Below are positions 11,045 through 23,705 of a stretch of DNA of 64,000 nucleotides, piece by piece. The first letter of the stretch is position 1, and each line of letters begins with the position of its first letter. Source of the stretch: Brachypodium distachyon (Eukaryota; Streptophyta; Magnoliopsida; Poales; Poaceae). Location: the NCBI RefSeq assembly GCF_000005505.3, contig NC_016132.3, forward strand, positions 56,124,914 through 56,188,913, read 5' to 3'. The notes beneath the pieces were generated by a model. It had not been told where the DNA came from. It did no database searches and saw nothing but the letters and a program-made list of their open reading frames with translations. The translations under genes and the position numbers were made by a program.

Positions 11045-14000
11045 TCCGGCAGCAGCAGAAGAGGGGATGGAGTGGAGGGAGAGATGGAGAGGAAGGACGA
11101 GAGCGGAGGAGGAAGAGAAGGGGGGAGAAGAGGAAGAAAGAACCGAAGGGGGCAATAATTGAGGAGGGTGAATAGAAGCAGAGAACGGAACGCGGAGGGG
11201 GGAGGACTGGATGGGGATGGGGTGGTGGTGGGGCCGACCTGGCTGTGACCGGCAAAGCCGTTTGTTTAATCCAGCGTCCGCCGTTAATTGCATCCCTCCC
11301 CTCCCCGGCCCGCGTTTTAATTATGGTTTTGCACGTAACAGCACGCGCCTGAGCTGGGTTTGATGCTGGGGGGTTTTGTTTGGTTTGTGGGTGCCGCGAT
11401 CTTCGCCGCGTGTTTCCTGCCTGCCCCGTTTTTACTTACTTGGCTGTGTGTGCGACTGTGCGTGGCTGTTCCTTCCGCTTAATGCACGTTGGTACTTGGT
11501 GCCCGACTGTTTTGAGGAGCAGCAGCGGCAGTATATGGGCTGTGTCTGAGCTGGTACAGATGTATACAGCGGCGGGCACGTAAAAGATGGTTGGATTATT
11601 GTCAGGTAGAGACAATGCTGGCGCGCGTGCATGACAGGTGTGATCAGTGAGATTAAGATCAGTTTAATGTGGTTTGCCGACGCGGTGACGGCCTTTGCAC
11701 AGCGAGGTTGCGAAGACGGAGCATGAATCCCTTGGTTGAGAACGATTTTGCTCGGCAAGTTTAAGGAATGGAATCCTTTCCAGCAGAAAAATGGCCATGA
11801 ATGCAGCCCAGGACTGTTATGGCAATGGGAGGTCGTGACGCGGGCGCAGCACGCACAGGGATTTGGCACTGCTCGCGCTCGGTCAGTCAAAATAAGACGA
11901 GGAGCGCGTTGGCGCTGCTGCCATGCCATGCAACTGCAAGGCCCCGTAGTACGGCTGTACGACGTTGCATAGTCCTACATACAGGGAAACCCGATCCTGG
12001 TGAATTAGCAGGCGCGCGGCCCAGAAATTCCGCGACGGTACCACCGAACCGATCGAGGAAATGACTGGTACCGACTACAACACTTGCAAACTTGCAATGT
12101 AGGCAGAAACGGTCCGGTAAATGAACTAATGTACGGAGTATTACGCAATTTCCGCTTGGAGAATGCATGCGTTTTTATTCTTTTCTAGGAGATGGAGTGA
12201 CTGCGTTGTGTGCATTTGGTTTTTTTAGGCGGCGGCCTCCATCTTATCTCCCATCCTACAGCACATGTGCGCCCGTTCTGTTCATTCTGACATACCGTGT
12301 GCGTGCGTGCGTACGTACGTACCTCACCAACGATAAATTGTCGTCCAACTCAAACCAAATGCATGCATGCCCGGGGGTCCATTATGGGATGAAAGAAACT
12401 ACACGGCACACAGAGTAGACCAGTGGTAATATCTACACACTCTCTCACTCTCTCTCTCCTTTCGTTCCATGAAATCTACAACCCCTCCTCGTCCACATCA
12501 AATGCGAAAAGAAAATGCAGTTTAACTGAAAAAACACTAGCTACGACAATACAACGATGTGATACATTTGAAGTGCATTGTCACATACTCCTAGGAGTAG
12601 TACATGTCACTGAGACATGGCTCCAGCCGGCCTGGCGTTTTGCAAAGTTCCGACCGATCGGCAGGCCCCTGATGGCCACACGCTGTCGGGGGATCGCCAT
12701 GATACCGGCAGGGATCCGTCCGAGCGAAAAACGTAGTACCACTCCTCGTAGCATACGGGATTCACACGCCACCGGATCGATCGGCTGGCAAAAGTATCTG
12801 GGATCTGCTGGGCTGCTGGCCATGGTGGCCGTACGTACGTACAGAGCCTATATATGTGTACATTGCATACGCTTCAAAGTAGAAAGAACGCCTCGGAAAT
12901 CAAAAGGAGATATCTAGGTGTCTTTAATTCTAGCTTGTTTGGTACTCGCTCCCTGCTGATGGCTGCTGCCTTTCTCTTCACCTAGTAGTACTCGCTAGCT
13001 AACTCTGCATGCATGGAGGGCGTGAATGATTTTTGGAGAAAGGAGGAATGATTGTGCGAGCGACCTAAGCCGCTCCTTCAGTAACCCCCTCACTGACTGG
13101 CCCCATCATGCACAACACGTACAACCTGGATGCCCCTGTAGCTCGTGCAGGAAATCAATCATGTAAAAAAGAAAAGGGAAAAAATTTAACAGCCTGATCT
13201 TTTTTTAGGATCACCACTCACCAGCGCACAAATAACAAATTTCAGCTACTTTGTGCTTAATTAGTGGCCATCGAGTATTCGGAGGATATATCGATCGATC
13301 GATGGAGTGAACGACTTGGCCGGTCAGGCAGGCATCATGCAGGTACGTACGGCTCGGTTGGTAAAGAGCCACCAAACCGTGACGCCCAAGGACGACGGGA
13401 CGTACGCCCGGAGTGTTCTCGGTTCTCCGCCAGCAATGATCCTGTCGCGTCCCACAAACACACGTACAGCGGACACTTATAGAATGGCTCAAGTTAATGA
13501 TGCATGCCCCTGGCGATCCATGGCCTACGCTTCCTGCATGCACGGATCGACCGGCGATTTGGATCGCCCGCTCCGGCCGGACGGCAGATAGGGTCACTTT
13601 TCTTTTTCTTTCGGGAAAGATAATCACGGTCACTTTCCGTCAAAAATATAAAATAATCACGGTCACTTGGGTCCAGATATGGTCATGTCTCACCTGCCGA
13701 TTTTTCCTTAAAAAATCACCCGATCTTTTTTTTTTCCTTGCAGCGAAGGCGATCTTTATTAAGCCGATTCGATGGTACAACAAAATCTAAAATCTAGGGA
13801 TCTTCAGTCCCACATACACTATCCAAACCCCGAATCTTACATTTCCTATAGCAAATCAAGATGGATCGACGATTAGGATCGCGGCCGGCCGGCCGCGTCC
13901 CGCGCTCCGGCACATCATCAGGGTGACAGGGTCACTTTTTTTTCTCTCGGGAAATATCCGCAACCGTCAATGAATGTAAAGTCTATTGGGGATTTTCAGT

Positions 14001-14381
14001 CCCATATACACCATCCAAAGGCTGAATCTTATACTCCGTACTACTGTTTTTTTTTCCGGATATATCTTATACTGTGTTGCTTAGCTAATTTCACGTGCTA
14101 CGGAATTTACCTCCCGATGTCAATGCACGGATCGTCCAATCGAGCGTCATCAGAAGTCTAATGTTTTTAGAAACACCAAGTTAACTCGTATACGAATACA
14201 AAACATCCCTACCATTGCACGCACGTATTCACAATGCGACTAGCTACTGTAGACTGAAGATGCAGAAATTCAGTTATATCACGCTGTCGGCACCTCGTCT
14301 ACCAACGGATTTTAATCTCGCTTAGCATCGAATTTAGTTTTATTCTCTATCCATAGGTATACTTATCCGACTAACAACGTA
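11045..14381. other. Intergenic, no gene recognised
   Basis: Contains the DUF538 upstream region (GC-rich to about 11300) and short CGTG/CGTA tetranucleotide runs near 12300 and 12830. A repeated motif, with CTTCAGTCCCACATACAC near 13800 and TTTCAGTCCCATATACAC near 14000, suggests an unclassified repeat. No ORF shows family features. Confidence 0.5.
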
Positions 14382-14470
14382 CTCCCTCGTATCCATAAAA
14401 GTGTCGCCCACTTAATACAAAAATTGTACTTAGTATAAATTGGACGACATTTTTTATGGATACGAGGGAG
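14382..14470. mobile_element. Stowaway MITE, 89 bp
   Basis: The element is flanked by TA dinucleotides at 14380-14381 and 14471-14472. Its ends are long inverted repeats: CTCCCTCGTATCCATAAAA on the left and the complement on the right (TTTTATGGATACGAGGGAG). This is the Stowaway (Tc1/mariner-related) pattern. Confidence 0.9.
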
Positions 14471-14472
14471 TA

Positions 14473-15175
14473 GCTTATGCATCTTAGAGCCTTGATTTTG
14501 TTTTTTTTTGTTTTTTTGAACAACGATCTGACTTTATTTCATAAAAGAAAGTACACTAGATTGATACAATTGAGGAAAACAAAAGTAACAAAAAATCTTC
14601 GAAAGAAAAATGATTGCTTCGGAAAATCGAAATGGCTTTATTTTGTCTTTTTTAATGGGAATCTTTATTTTGTCGATCTTCGTCCAAATGATTGCTTCGG
14701 AAAATCGAAAGTTTCGGCCTACGGAGTATGATTCAGCAGAAAAATGTACTAGTAGCAGATTTTGGGCCAACTTTCGGCCTAGAACAGGTTTATTTTACAT
14801 ACGGCCTTGATAGACGGGCCTTTGAAATTCGGTCGTCAGCACATGGGCCTCAACGAGCTTTTTACTAGCTTGGACGTTGAACGAGTGAGCACTTTTCTAG
14901 CCCAGGCATGAGTGGAGCCACCTTTAAATGTATGGAAGCGACAACTGTGTGATACGAGGCAATACGAACACACGCAAGCTGGGTCAAATATAAGATTTAA
15001 TGAGACAAGACACAAAGCAAGGCCAGAGATATCAGTCACAGGGCGCTAGACGCAAGCCATGACAAAATGACGGTAAAAAACTTTCACCGACGATATCAAG
15101 ATGGCAAACACATAACTGTGGAAATGAATCAGATTATGGAGTTCGAATCAAATGTAACTACGTTCTACCGTAATA
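14473..15175. other. Intergenic, repeat-like
   Basis: No gene is seen. The motif GCTTCGGAAAATCGAAA occurs twice about 70 bp apart (near 14617 and 14693). The stretch near 14955-15010 (CACACGCAAGCTGGGTCAAATATA) resembles 19105-19130, so it is probably part of a dispersed repeat. Confidence 0.4.
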
Positions 15176-15234
15176 CTCCTCCGTCTCATGTCAAGTGACT
15201 TTCTATTATATGTATCTATACGTTTTTAGACATA
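15176..15234. mobile_element. Stowaway MITE, left part (split by an insertion)
   Basis: Starts after TA with CTCCTCCGTCTCATGTCAAGTG and runs to TTTTTAGACATA. It aligns with the left half of the reverse complement of the intact MITE at 45286-45397. The remaining half lies at 16977-17018. Confidence 0.7.
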
Positions 15235-16976
15235 ACTAGTACAATGTCCGTGCGTTGCCACGGTCTCTTAAACACATACACGTAAAAATTCATATTTATG
15301 GAAATGACAACAACAGAACTTTTTGAAATGAACAGAACAAATGAGTGATAATCAAAGCGTCATTTACTTCCTAATTCAAGTCAAGTGTGGCATGTGCGAT
15401 GTCTGCACGGACGGTGTCATGACCCCCATTTGTATTTAATTAAAAGTTCTTATTGTATTTAATTAAAGGCTCTTACAGATCTAACATTGGAACACATGAA
15501 CAACAAATGACACAATTGAAAGAAACCATTCTAGGTTCTAGCCCAAAACAAATACTTTGTTCGTCCATGATACTGATACTGGTATCAAAATCCTTTCTAC
15601 TAATTGTGTAGTAACGTATGAACCTGAAATAGGTTGAAAAAAATAAAAACATCGTCTCATTGTTAATGTGCTGTCTTGAGCTGTGTTTTGTAATCTTCTA
15701 TTGTTTGGACCCGTGAAACAACTGAAGCTACTTACTCTTCTATTGTTTGGACATGTGAAATAACTGAAGCTATTATTTGTTAACTCAAGTGAAGACATTG
15801 CAATCTGCATTATCCGCTATCCGCTGAACAAAAAAATTTCTCAATCCGCGACGGCCATGTTGCATTCGTAGCTCACAGAAAACATAGATTGGATTAGAAA
15901 AGGTCAGAAGTGAAGTTCTTGAATTGCTTGATTGTCATTTCCTTATCTGGTTGAACATAAATCTGAACCAAACCACACATGAAAAATTTCGAATTCAATC
16001 AACACAACGGATATCTTACACCATCTTCGCTATGCTTAATCAACTGAGCTCAATAGGGAAGCCAATAAATACCCAAATCTAGTACAGCACATGAATCTTG
16101 CAACACCTGTGTGTATGTATGTATATGATATATGCATAAAAAATCCTAGTAAAATTTTGCAATTTTTTTCCAGCTAATCCCCTCGTGGAGGAGGATGAGG
16201 GACATCATGGTGGCCACATTGATCATCCTCTTCACCATGATAAACAGGGCGGATTCCATGCAAGCCCTTTCACGCGTTCTCACAAACACCTTCCGCCCAC
16301 AGCTGCAGGACTGGGGATGGTGGTAGGACGAGGCACAGGCAGAGAGTAGGGAGACCTGAGGAGGAAGAGATGAAAAATCTGCAATAAGATGATGCATATG
16401 CCTAGTAGCCGAAGCTGGAAAACAACACCAGAGGCTCATCCCCAATCCGTTTCCCTGCTTCGGCTGCAACTTCACGGCCACCGCAGTATTGGCCTTGTCC
16501 ACCCTCCTTCACCAGCCAAGGTCCTACAGGATCCACCAATGGCGGACAGGGGCAGAACTCGACGACGACCCTCCAACCTCCAAGGAACCAACCCCTTTTC
16601 ATCGCTCCACCGTTGGCCTCATCTTCCTCCGCGTGATCGCGTAAGCCGCCGGTCGCCGCCAGCCTCGTCTGCTCCATGTCGCCCTCCGCACGACCCTGCC
16701 GCCATCCTCATCTCCTCCGTGAGGCCCGCCAAACCACCCCGCCGCCGGTCTCGTCTCCTCCGCATGGCCCTCCGCCCTTCCTCTGCGCCAGGTTAGCGCC
16801 ACCCGCTCTGGAAATCGAGGCCGCCATCCCTTTTTAGATAGATCGTGTTTTCCTTTTTTCCTAGCGTGAGTACGTGACGCAGGTGGATTTTCTTTCGACG
16901 CGGACAACGGACAAAGCGAAACAGACGACGACGAAGGAAGCTTTACTCCCTTTATTAGTTGGGTAGAATACATCAA
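15235..16976. mobile_element. Unclassified 1.74-kb insertion inside a Stowaway MITE
   Basis: The insertion is bounded by the two halves of the MITE. Its left end reads ACTAGTACAATGTCCGTGCG and its right end ...GGGTAGAATACATCAA. No terminal inverted repeat, LTR or clear target duplication is visible. It contains a roughly 55-bp tandem duplication near 15690-15775 (CTTCTATTGTTTGGAC twice) and a GC-rich segment (about 16400-16800) with unsupported ORFs on both strands. Confidence 0.5.
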
Positions 16977-17018
16977 TATTTGAGCAAATTTGAGTCACTT
17001 AATATGAGACGGAAAGAG
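16977..17018. mobile_element. Stowaway MITE, right part
   Basis: TATTTGAGCAAATTTGAGTC followed by ACTTAATATGAGACGGAAAGAG, then TA at 17019-17020. It is complementary to the left part at 15176. Confidence 0.7.
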
Positions 17019-17089
17019 TATCTTTCCGGTTTAGGTATATACACCCTGGCGTGGACATATATGCCTCTGCCCGCTTGAGGAGGATCGCA

Positions 17090-18325
17090 CGTGGGGCTGC
17101 ACCGCCAGACTTTCCGCATGTGCGATCGATCTATCTGAGAGGAGTTTCTAGTGAGATTGGGATAGGTCTTACGTAGGTGGACTGAAGTAATGACACACGT
17201 AGCACTAGACCTCGACGTACGTACATATATCCAGCAAAAGAACAAGGAACCTATATATAGCTCGATGTATCCCCAAGATGAAAAGCTGACGGCATTGCTC
17301 TCTCTCAACATGTCGATGGCGCCTACATAGCCAAAGGCCGGAGACCACGGACACCACGAGTCCATGACTGCACCGCGCACCGTTCTACTCCTGCCCATAT
17401 ATACTTTACGTACGTGCGTCCAAAACCAGCTGCGCCACGCTCACAACACGTTACTGGTGGACCGACGCGTGATAACGGGCCCTTGCGCTCCGTGCAGAGA
17501 TATATCCCATCCATGCACCGCAGCGGGGGACTGCGGGCATGCAGGCGCGTGCGCGCGTGACGAAACAGAAGTCGCCTTCTCGGCTGACTGCAATTCCTGA
17601 ATAGCTGTCTTCATTCCTGGCTATCTGCCGCCGCGTATATATGCGCGCGGGGTGGCACGCACACAGGAGCGCTAGTCAGGACGACGACGGACGCCTTCGT
17701 TCGACGTCCGGTGAGCCTTCTGCTTACTTCCAGAGAGATAATGGCTGGCCGTGCTGCCGTCCCGGAGGCGTCGGAGAGCGGCGGCGGAAGATCGAGGAGG
17801 AGGAGGAGGCCGCTGGGGTGGAAGTGCATGCCCTTCATCATAGGTGCGCGGTTTCGATCACAAGAGAAAAAGGGGGATTCCGCTTTAAATTTCCTTCCCG
17901 TTTCTCCGTATCCCAACCTGTTGCTTTGGCTTGTTTTCTTTTGTTCGCAGTGCAAGAGGATTCTTGGATTTTGCTATAGCTGTGTGTGTGATCTTCGTGT
18001 TCGGGTGCCGCTTGTTCGTTCGTTTCGTCCTCCGTGATCCGTCGATGCATCAGGAACAGTTCAAGCTATGACGAGCTAGCACAGCATCGCGTTTCAGTTT
18101 TATGCAGGGGATGTTCTTTTTTAGATGATCCCAGGGGATGTTCTTTAATGTTTGGTAGAGGGAAACGCTAAGGATTTGTAGCTCGGGATCGGGGCAATAG
18201 GTTGATGTTAGGGGAGAGAAGACTAGTAGGTCAACTCAATTGGATTTTTTTTTGTAAAGGACAGCATTAATTATTTTTTTGGTTCTCTTTTTGAGAGAGA
18301 GACCGGAATGGTACTATAGCAGAAA
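17090..18325 (+). repeat. Tandem duplication unit A of the NPF 5' region
   Basis: Similar to 19235-20550 with a spacing of about 2.17-2.2 kb. Shared landmarks are TATCCCCAAGAT...GAAAAGCTGACGGCATTG, the exon 1 reading frame, the TAGCTCGGG block in the intron and GAGAGAGACCGGAAT near the end. Boundaries are approximate. Confidence 0.75.
17741..17843 (+). CDS. Duplicate (alternative or orphan) first exon of the NPF gene
   Basis: ATG at 17741 encodes 34 codons plus one base, including a basic run and the conserved GWKCMPFII just before the donor CATAG|GTGCG. It parallels exon 1 at 19935-20055. The open frame and splice phase (1) are preserved, so it could splice to exon 2 at 20949 and give an NPF isoform with a different N-terminus. 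Alternatively it is an orphan exon left by an incomplete gene duplication. Transcript data would decide. Confidence 0.6.
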
Positions 18326-18335
18326 TGTTTGTCAC

Positions 18336-18455
18336 TGATGCATCATCAGGTCAAGCCCGATCTCGTAAGCATGTGCAGTCCCACACGGCCCAACATCGCC
18401 ACAATCAGCACAAGCCTTGGGCTGTGCTTATATCAGTAGTAACACCATTGAGTTT
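18336..18455 (-). pseudogene. PPR gene fragment inside the NPF 5' intron
   Basis: The stretch from about 18345 to 18450 (TCAAGCCCGATCTCGTAAGC, CATGTGCAGTCCCACACGGC) closely matches 27070-27180, an internal part of the PPR gene at 25826-27694, with small indels. No other part of the gene is present and the frame is lost. Confidence 0.75.
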
Positions 18456-18797
18456 ATTATTTATGGAAGCCACTATTAAATCTATGGAACAGACAAGAGA
18501 GCGTGTCGTCCTCCAAGCGTTGTACAGTACACAGTTTAGAAGGTGTTTATTTTGTTGTTGTTATTTTTCTACGTTTTAATTAAACAAAATAGGAATCGGC
18601 CGGCTAACATCGTACCAGAACGCCTTTCAGCATCACCGAAGGGAGGGATCGGAACCACGTTCGCTTTGTTTGGAGGGATGTGCTTCTTCTTACTGGCCCT
18701 TGAGAAAAAAAAAGATAGATTTGAACAGAACGTCCAAATCGTTGGTCGTTATTAGCGTGGCGTTTCTTCTGGTGAGATCTTCAAAATTAGATTCTGT

Positions 18798-18822
18798 TTT
18801 TTTTTTTTTTTTTTTTTTTTGC
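18798..18822. repeat. Homopolymer T tract
   Basis: A run of more than 20 T in the region between the two NPF first exons. The preceding GTGAGATCTTCAAAATTAGAT is also found near 28710, so this is probably a piece of a dispersed repeat. Confidence 0.7.
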
Positions 18823-19234
18823 GGGGAGATTCCCTGGGGACCGTCGATTTTGGCTACCTTGTACATGCATTACTCAAATTGCACGGTATGTAGCAAGCCA
18901 ACACAATGCATGCCAAATTCATAAGGTGGGACAAAGACAACATTTATGTTGGCACAATCATGAGACAACGACAATACAAAACAAAAAAAAAAGCAAAAAA
19001 AGGACATTTAAGGCAGTACATTTATTTATGATACAACGACAATGCAAACACGTAAGGCATGACAAATGCACAACAATACAGTTATGTGATATAAGGCAAA
19101 AACAAATACGCAAGATTGGGTCAAATATAGCATATAAAGCAGTACAAATATGGGAGAAACAATACAAAGGTTTCAATAAAGGCAATACACATAGCAGCTA
19201 AGACACCACAACTCCGAGACACATGGCTTGAGCT

Positions 19235-20550
19235 GTGGCCGCACCAAGTCCGTGCGCGACACAAGCAGATAGAGGTTCCCGCAGTGATCTCTCTGAGAGG
19301 GGTTTCCTCATTTTAGGAGATCAGAAAATCTACTGTCGATGCCTCTAGCGAGAGTGTGATAGGTGAACTCGAGAGTGCATAGCTGACCTGGCATCGACGT
19401 ACATATCCCGCAGAACAAAGCACCTAGCTCGATTGTATCCCCAAGATCAGAAAAGCTGACGGCATTGCTCTCTCAACGTCAGTGGCCATCTAGCCAAAGG
19501 CCGGAGGAAGGAGACCACAGCCACAATGACTTCACCGCCCCCGCCGCTCTACTGACTACTCAGCATCCAGTCCTCGGGTTAAGTTTGCAACCTCAAAGAC
19601 ACAAACCAGCCGCGCCACGCACGTTACAAGCGGTTCGACGCGTGGCGGCCCGTCCCCTTGTGCTCTCCTGCTCACGCGTCCCGCGTGACGGCTGGGCCAT
19701 GTTATATATCGGCCCCATGCTCCGCATCCGGAGCCGCGGGCAGGGCCAGCAGGCAGGCGCGTGCGTGACGGAACCGAAGTCAGTCGCCTTCTCGGCTGCC
19801 TGTGCTGTGTGCTCTGCTCTGGCCTTTCTTTCTGCCTGCCTGCCGACTCACCGCTCACGGGAGCTATAGTCACTCGGACGACCCACGACGACCGACGTCT
19901 CTTCCTTGGTGACTCTTGTTTTACTTCCGGAGAGATGGCTGACGCTGGTGCTGGGACTGATGCTGATGCCGGGGCTGCTGTTCCGGAGGTGTTGGAGAGC
20001 GGCGGCAGGAGGAGGAGGAGGCCGCGGGGGTGGAAGTGCATGCCCTTCATCATAGGTACGTACGGCGTTCCTTCCCGTCCCTCCATCCCCCAACCTGCTT
20101 TGGTTTTGTGTTTTCTCGTGTGTGTTTTTTTCTCTCTCTCTCTGGGAGATGATGCATGGATTTTACTAGCTCTATAACCAGGACGCGTGGATTTTACTAG
20201 CTCTACAACAGTATTCTAGCTCTACAACCTTGGCTCTCAGGGCCGCTCGTTCATTCCGTCTTCCCTTTTTTTTTTGAGAGGATTTCGTCTTCCGTTGATG
20301 CACCGGGAACAGTTCAGCTCAAGATATGGCGAGCAAAAGCATTGCGTTGAAATTACGGGGGATGTTTGGGATAGAGAAACAAAAGATAGATTTGTAGCTC
20401 GGGGTAGGGGCGACCGGGGATGAGGTTGATGTTTTTTTAGATGAGAGGTTTGTTAAGTGAGAGAAGACTAGTGAGTGAAACCAATTGGACTTTTTCTTAG
20501 GTAGCGGCATGTTTTTGTAGAGAGAGACCGGAATTGGATTCTAGCAGATT
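19235..20550 (+). repeat. Tandem duplication unit B of the NPF 5' region
   Basis: Partner of 17090-18325. It carries the first exon used in my gene model (19935-20055). Boundaries are approximate. Confidence 0.75.
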
Positions 20551-23500
20551 TTTTTCTGCAACTACTTGGTAGAAATGACTATGCAAAGGGTGGCATAGTA
20601 ACAAACGAACATTTATGAGCATAAATCTTCAATATTTTCTCTATGACATGTATACAAACGATGACGTTAATCATCGAAAGAAAAACTGAAACGGATCGCC
20701 TGGTGTACGTCTCCTGCCGTGGTGGTGACCATCACGTGAGTCCAGCCACCACCACCGCAGCAGAGGAGCTGCGTCCAAGAAGCAAGAAAGATGATTTTAG
20801 TTCGGTTGGGTTTTATCATGCACCGTTGCATACAGCAGTAACCTTTAATTGCAACTTTGTGCATCTCTTTTTTTTTCCACACGAATCAACACAAACTAAC
20901 CCCATATAGAGTACAGAAATGAGTGTCTGCGATTTTCTGTCCATGCAGGAACTGAGACATGTGAGAAGGTTGGGTCAATTGGTGTGGCAGCAAATCTGAC
21001 GGTCTATCTTGTGACACGTTTCAACATTGGGCAGCTACAGGCAACGAACATCACCAATATTTTCTATGGTACGCTTAACTTCTCGCCGTTGCTAGGCGCT
21101 TTCATCTCCGACGCCTACTTGGGAAGGTTCAGAACCCTGGCCTATGGATCATTCGCTAGCCTCCTGGTATGTCCATGCACGACCAGTGTTCCTCTCTCAG
21201 TTTCATTTCACCTGCTCGTTGACAGAAAAATAAATGTAAGATCAATTGTCGTTGTCAAAGTCAGGCATCAAAAATTGAATAGAATAACCAGCAATGCTGA
21301 TTAATAGATGAAATTTGCCTGTGCAGGAACCACAGATAATGATCAACACTTCAATTTGTTTATTTACCCCAACAAACTCTGATGTCTCAGCAAATGATAT
21401 TTTTACTGGTTTAAGCTGTTCTAAGGATTCTACTGGTAGTACCACTGCATCCTGCTATCCGGCTGCATCCTGCTGCTACACACTACTGCTTCATGTTGCT
21501 TCAAGTACAAAAGCACATGAAAGACACAATGCACTTTAGTTAGCTCGAGATGCATATTCTAGTAGACTGCACTTGCTTGACGGATACAACTTTACACAAG
21601 CTAAAAAGACGTGAACGCAACTGCACTAAGTTTCTCACAATATGCTGGCGACCATCAGCAACTGATAAATTGGGTACTGTTCAGAGTCTAATCTGTGTAT
21701 ATATTTGCTTTAAAAACAGGGGATGCTGGGATTGACCTTATCTGCATCACTTCCAGCTCTCAAAGTATCAAGCTGCAATCAAACAACCCAATTGGGTGAA
21801 CACTGCAATAGTCCATCAACACTCCAGCTGAGTGTGTTATACCTTTCTCTAGGGTTTCTAATCATCGGTGGTGGAGCGATACGGCCATGCAGCTTGCCCT
21901 TTGGAGTAGACCAATTCGACATGACTGATGAAAAAAGCCGAAAGGGCCTGAACAGCTATTATAACTGGTACTATGGCACAACTAGTGCCGCCTTGGTGTT
22001 CTCCATGACTATTATCATCTACATCCAGACTAAAATAAGCTGGCCAATAGGATTTGGCATACCAACATTCTTTATGTTGATGGCAATTATCATCTTATTT
22101 ATGGGTACCAGACTTTATGTCCATGTACCACCAGAGGGAAGCATCTTCACTGGAATTGCCCATGTTTTAGTGGCATCATTTAAAAAGAGAAGACTCAAGA
22201 TTCCATGTCCTGGCGATACAAATCAACAAGAGCTACTGCTCTACAACCCTCCCACAAGGGGCAACCGCATTTTCAGATTGCCACTTACCTCCCAGTTCAG
22301 GTAAAATAAAGAACTAGACACTGTTATTGTCACAGTACATACACAAAATTGCCATTTGATGCGATCCCATTCTCAAAAGGATCATGTTTCCCAAGCAAAA
22401 ACAATTTCCCGTAGTTAATCCAATTTTTTTGTTTAACATTTGTTCATTACATAACCAGTTGAACGACTCATACAGCTAGGTGTTAAAATCTCCTAAGAGT
22501 ATTGTGTACGCTTAACAACACCGGCATATAACTATTTACCAAGTAGCTGCACCCATGCACTTGCTACCAACATGCAGATTTTTTTTGACGAAAAGGCAGC
22601 AGCGCTGCTTTTCATTAATTAAGACGAAAGAACAATTTAACATGCAGAAATTCATCTGGCCAATTCTGCAGATAAAGTGAGTAGAATGTCCTGCATGCCT
22701 GAATGCAGTTAAATAGGAACATTAAGAAGATGCTGGCCATGTCAAACAATAATAACAATAATTTCAAATAATTATATGCTACATGCTATGCATATAAACT
22801 TTTAATTGGTACTCATTCTCAGGTTTCTGAACAAAGGCACAATTGTAAGGGAAGGTGACATAAATAGTGACGGTTCTGCAAGAAACCCATGGGAGCTTTG
22901 CAGTATCCAGCAGATAGAGGAGGTCAAGTGTTTGATAAGAATTGTGCCTATTTGTATTTCTGGCATCATGTGCTTCGTTGCATTGGCTCAACAATACACC
23001 TATATAATCTTGCAAATATTAACAATGGACTGTCACCTTGGGCCACACTTTGAAATTCCTGCAGCCTCTGTAATAACCATATCCTTCATCGCCCTGACTG
23101 TATTCATGCCCATTTATGACCGAATTTTAGTACCTATGGCTAGAAGATTCACCGGAGTGGAAAGTGGGATCACACTTCTTCAGAGACAGGGTATAGGGTT
23201 GGTGATTTCTCCCATTTCAATGGTGGTAGCAGGGCTTGTTGAATGTAAAAGAAGGAACTCAGCTTTGTCTAATGGAGGAAAATCACCTCTGTCAGTCTTT
23301 TGGCTTGCCCCCCAATTGGTTTTAATGGGTATTGCTGAGGCCTTCAATGCAGTTGGACAAATAGAATTTTACAATAAGCAGTTTCCAGAGCACATGCTAA
23401 CCCTAGCAGGATCCCTATTTTTCGTTACTTTAGCTGGAGCGAACTACTTGAGTACTGCTTTGGCAAGCATCACAGGAAAGGTGACTAGCAGAGATGGTCA

Positions 23501-23705
23501 CACAAGCTGGTTGACAGACAACATTAATCTCGGCAAACTCGACTATTACTTCTATTTCATTGCCCTCATGGGAGTACTGAACCTTTTCTACTTCCTTATA
23601 TGCTCGCACTACTATCAATATAAATCCATGTCACTCTATGCTGAAGAGTCCATCGAAGAGGCAGATAAAGAGATTGAGATCAACACAGATGTACGTAACA
23701 AGTAA
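19935..23705 (+). CDS. NPF (NRT1/PTR family) proton-coupled transporter
   Basis: Four exons: 19935-20055, 20949-21166, 21720-22300 and 22823-23705, giving 600 aa. All introns are GT-AG and the phases (1, 0, 2) join cleanly. The N-terminus has an acidic/basic tail, then GWKCMPFIIG and the ETCEK form of the ExxE[K/R] motif in TM1, then NLTVYLVTRFNIG, FSPLLGAFISDAYLGRF, FGVDQFD and YNWYYGTTSAALVFS. The C-terminal half has FYNKQFPEHM and further membrane segments. Length and about 12 membrane segments fit the NPF family, which moves nitrate, peptides or other small solutes with protons across plasma membrane or tonoplast. The sequence looks NPF2-like, but the substrate cannot be read. A second first exon lies 2.2 kb upstream. 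Confidence 0.92.
22571..22640. repeat. Short dispersed repeat end in NPF intron 3
   Basis: TTTTTTTTGACGAAAAGGCA followed by GCAGCGCTGCTTTTCATTAATTAAG resembles the 3' ends of grass non-LTR elements (compare CATTAATGAAAT near 51080). The type is not certain. Confidence 0.35.

Noticed and set aside
10507..11158. Long ORFs in other frames over the DUF538 exon
   Set aside because: Arg-rich or Gly-rich shadow frames; the DUF538 frame has family motifs and a signal peptide.
16389..16796. 135-codon plus ORF and 125-codon minus ORF in the insertion at 15235
   Set aside because: Both low complexity (Pro/Arg/Ser) with no family match; strand conflict.
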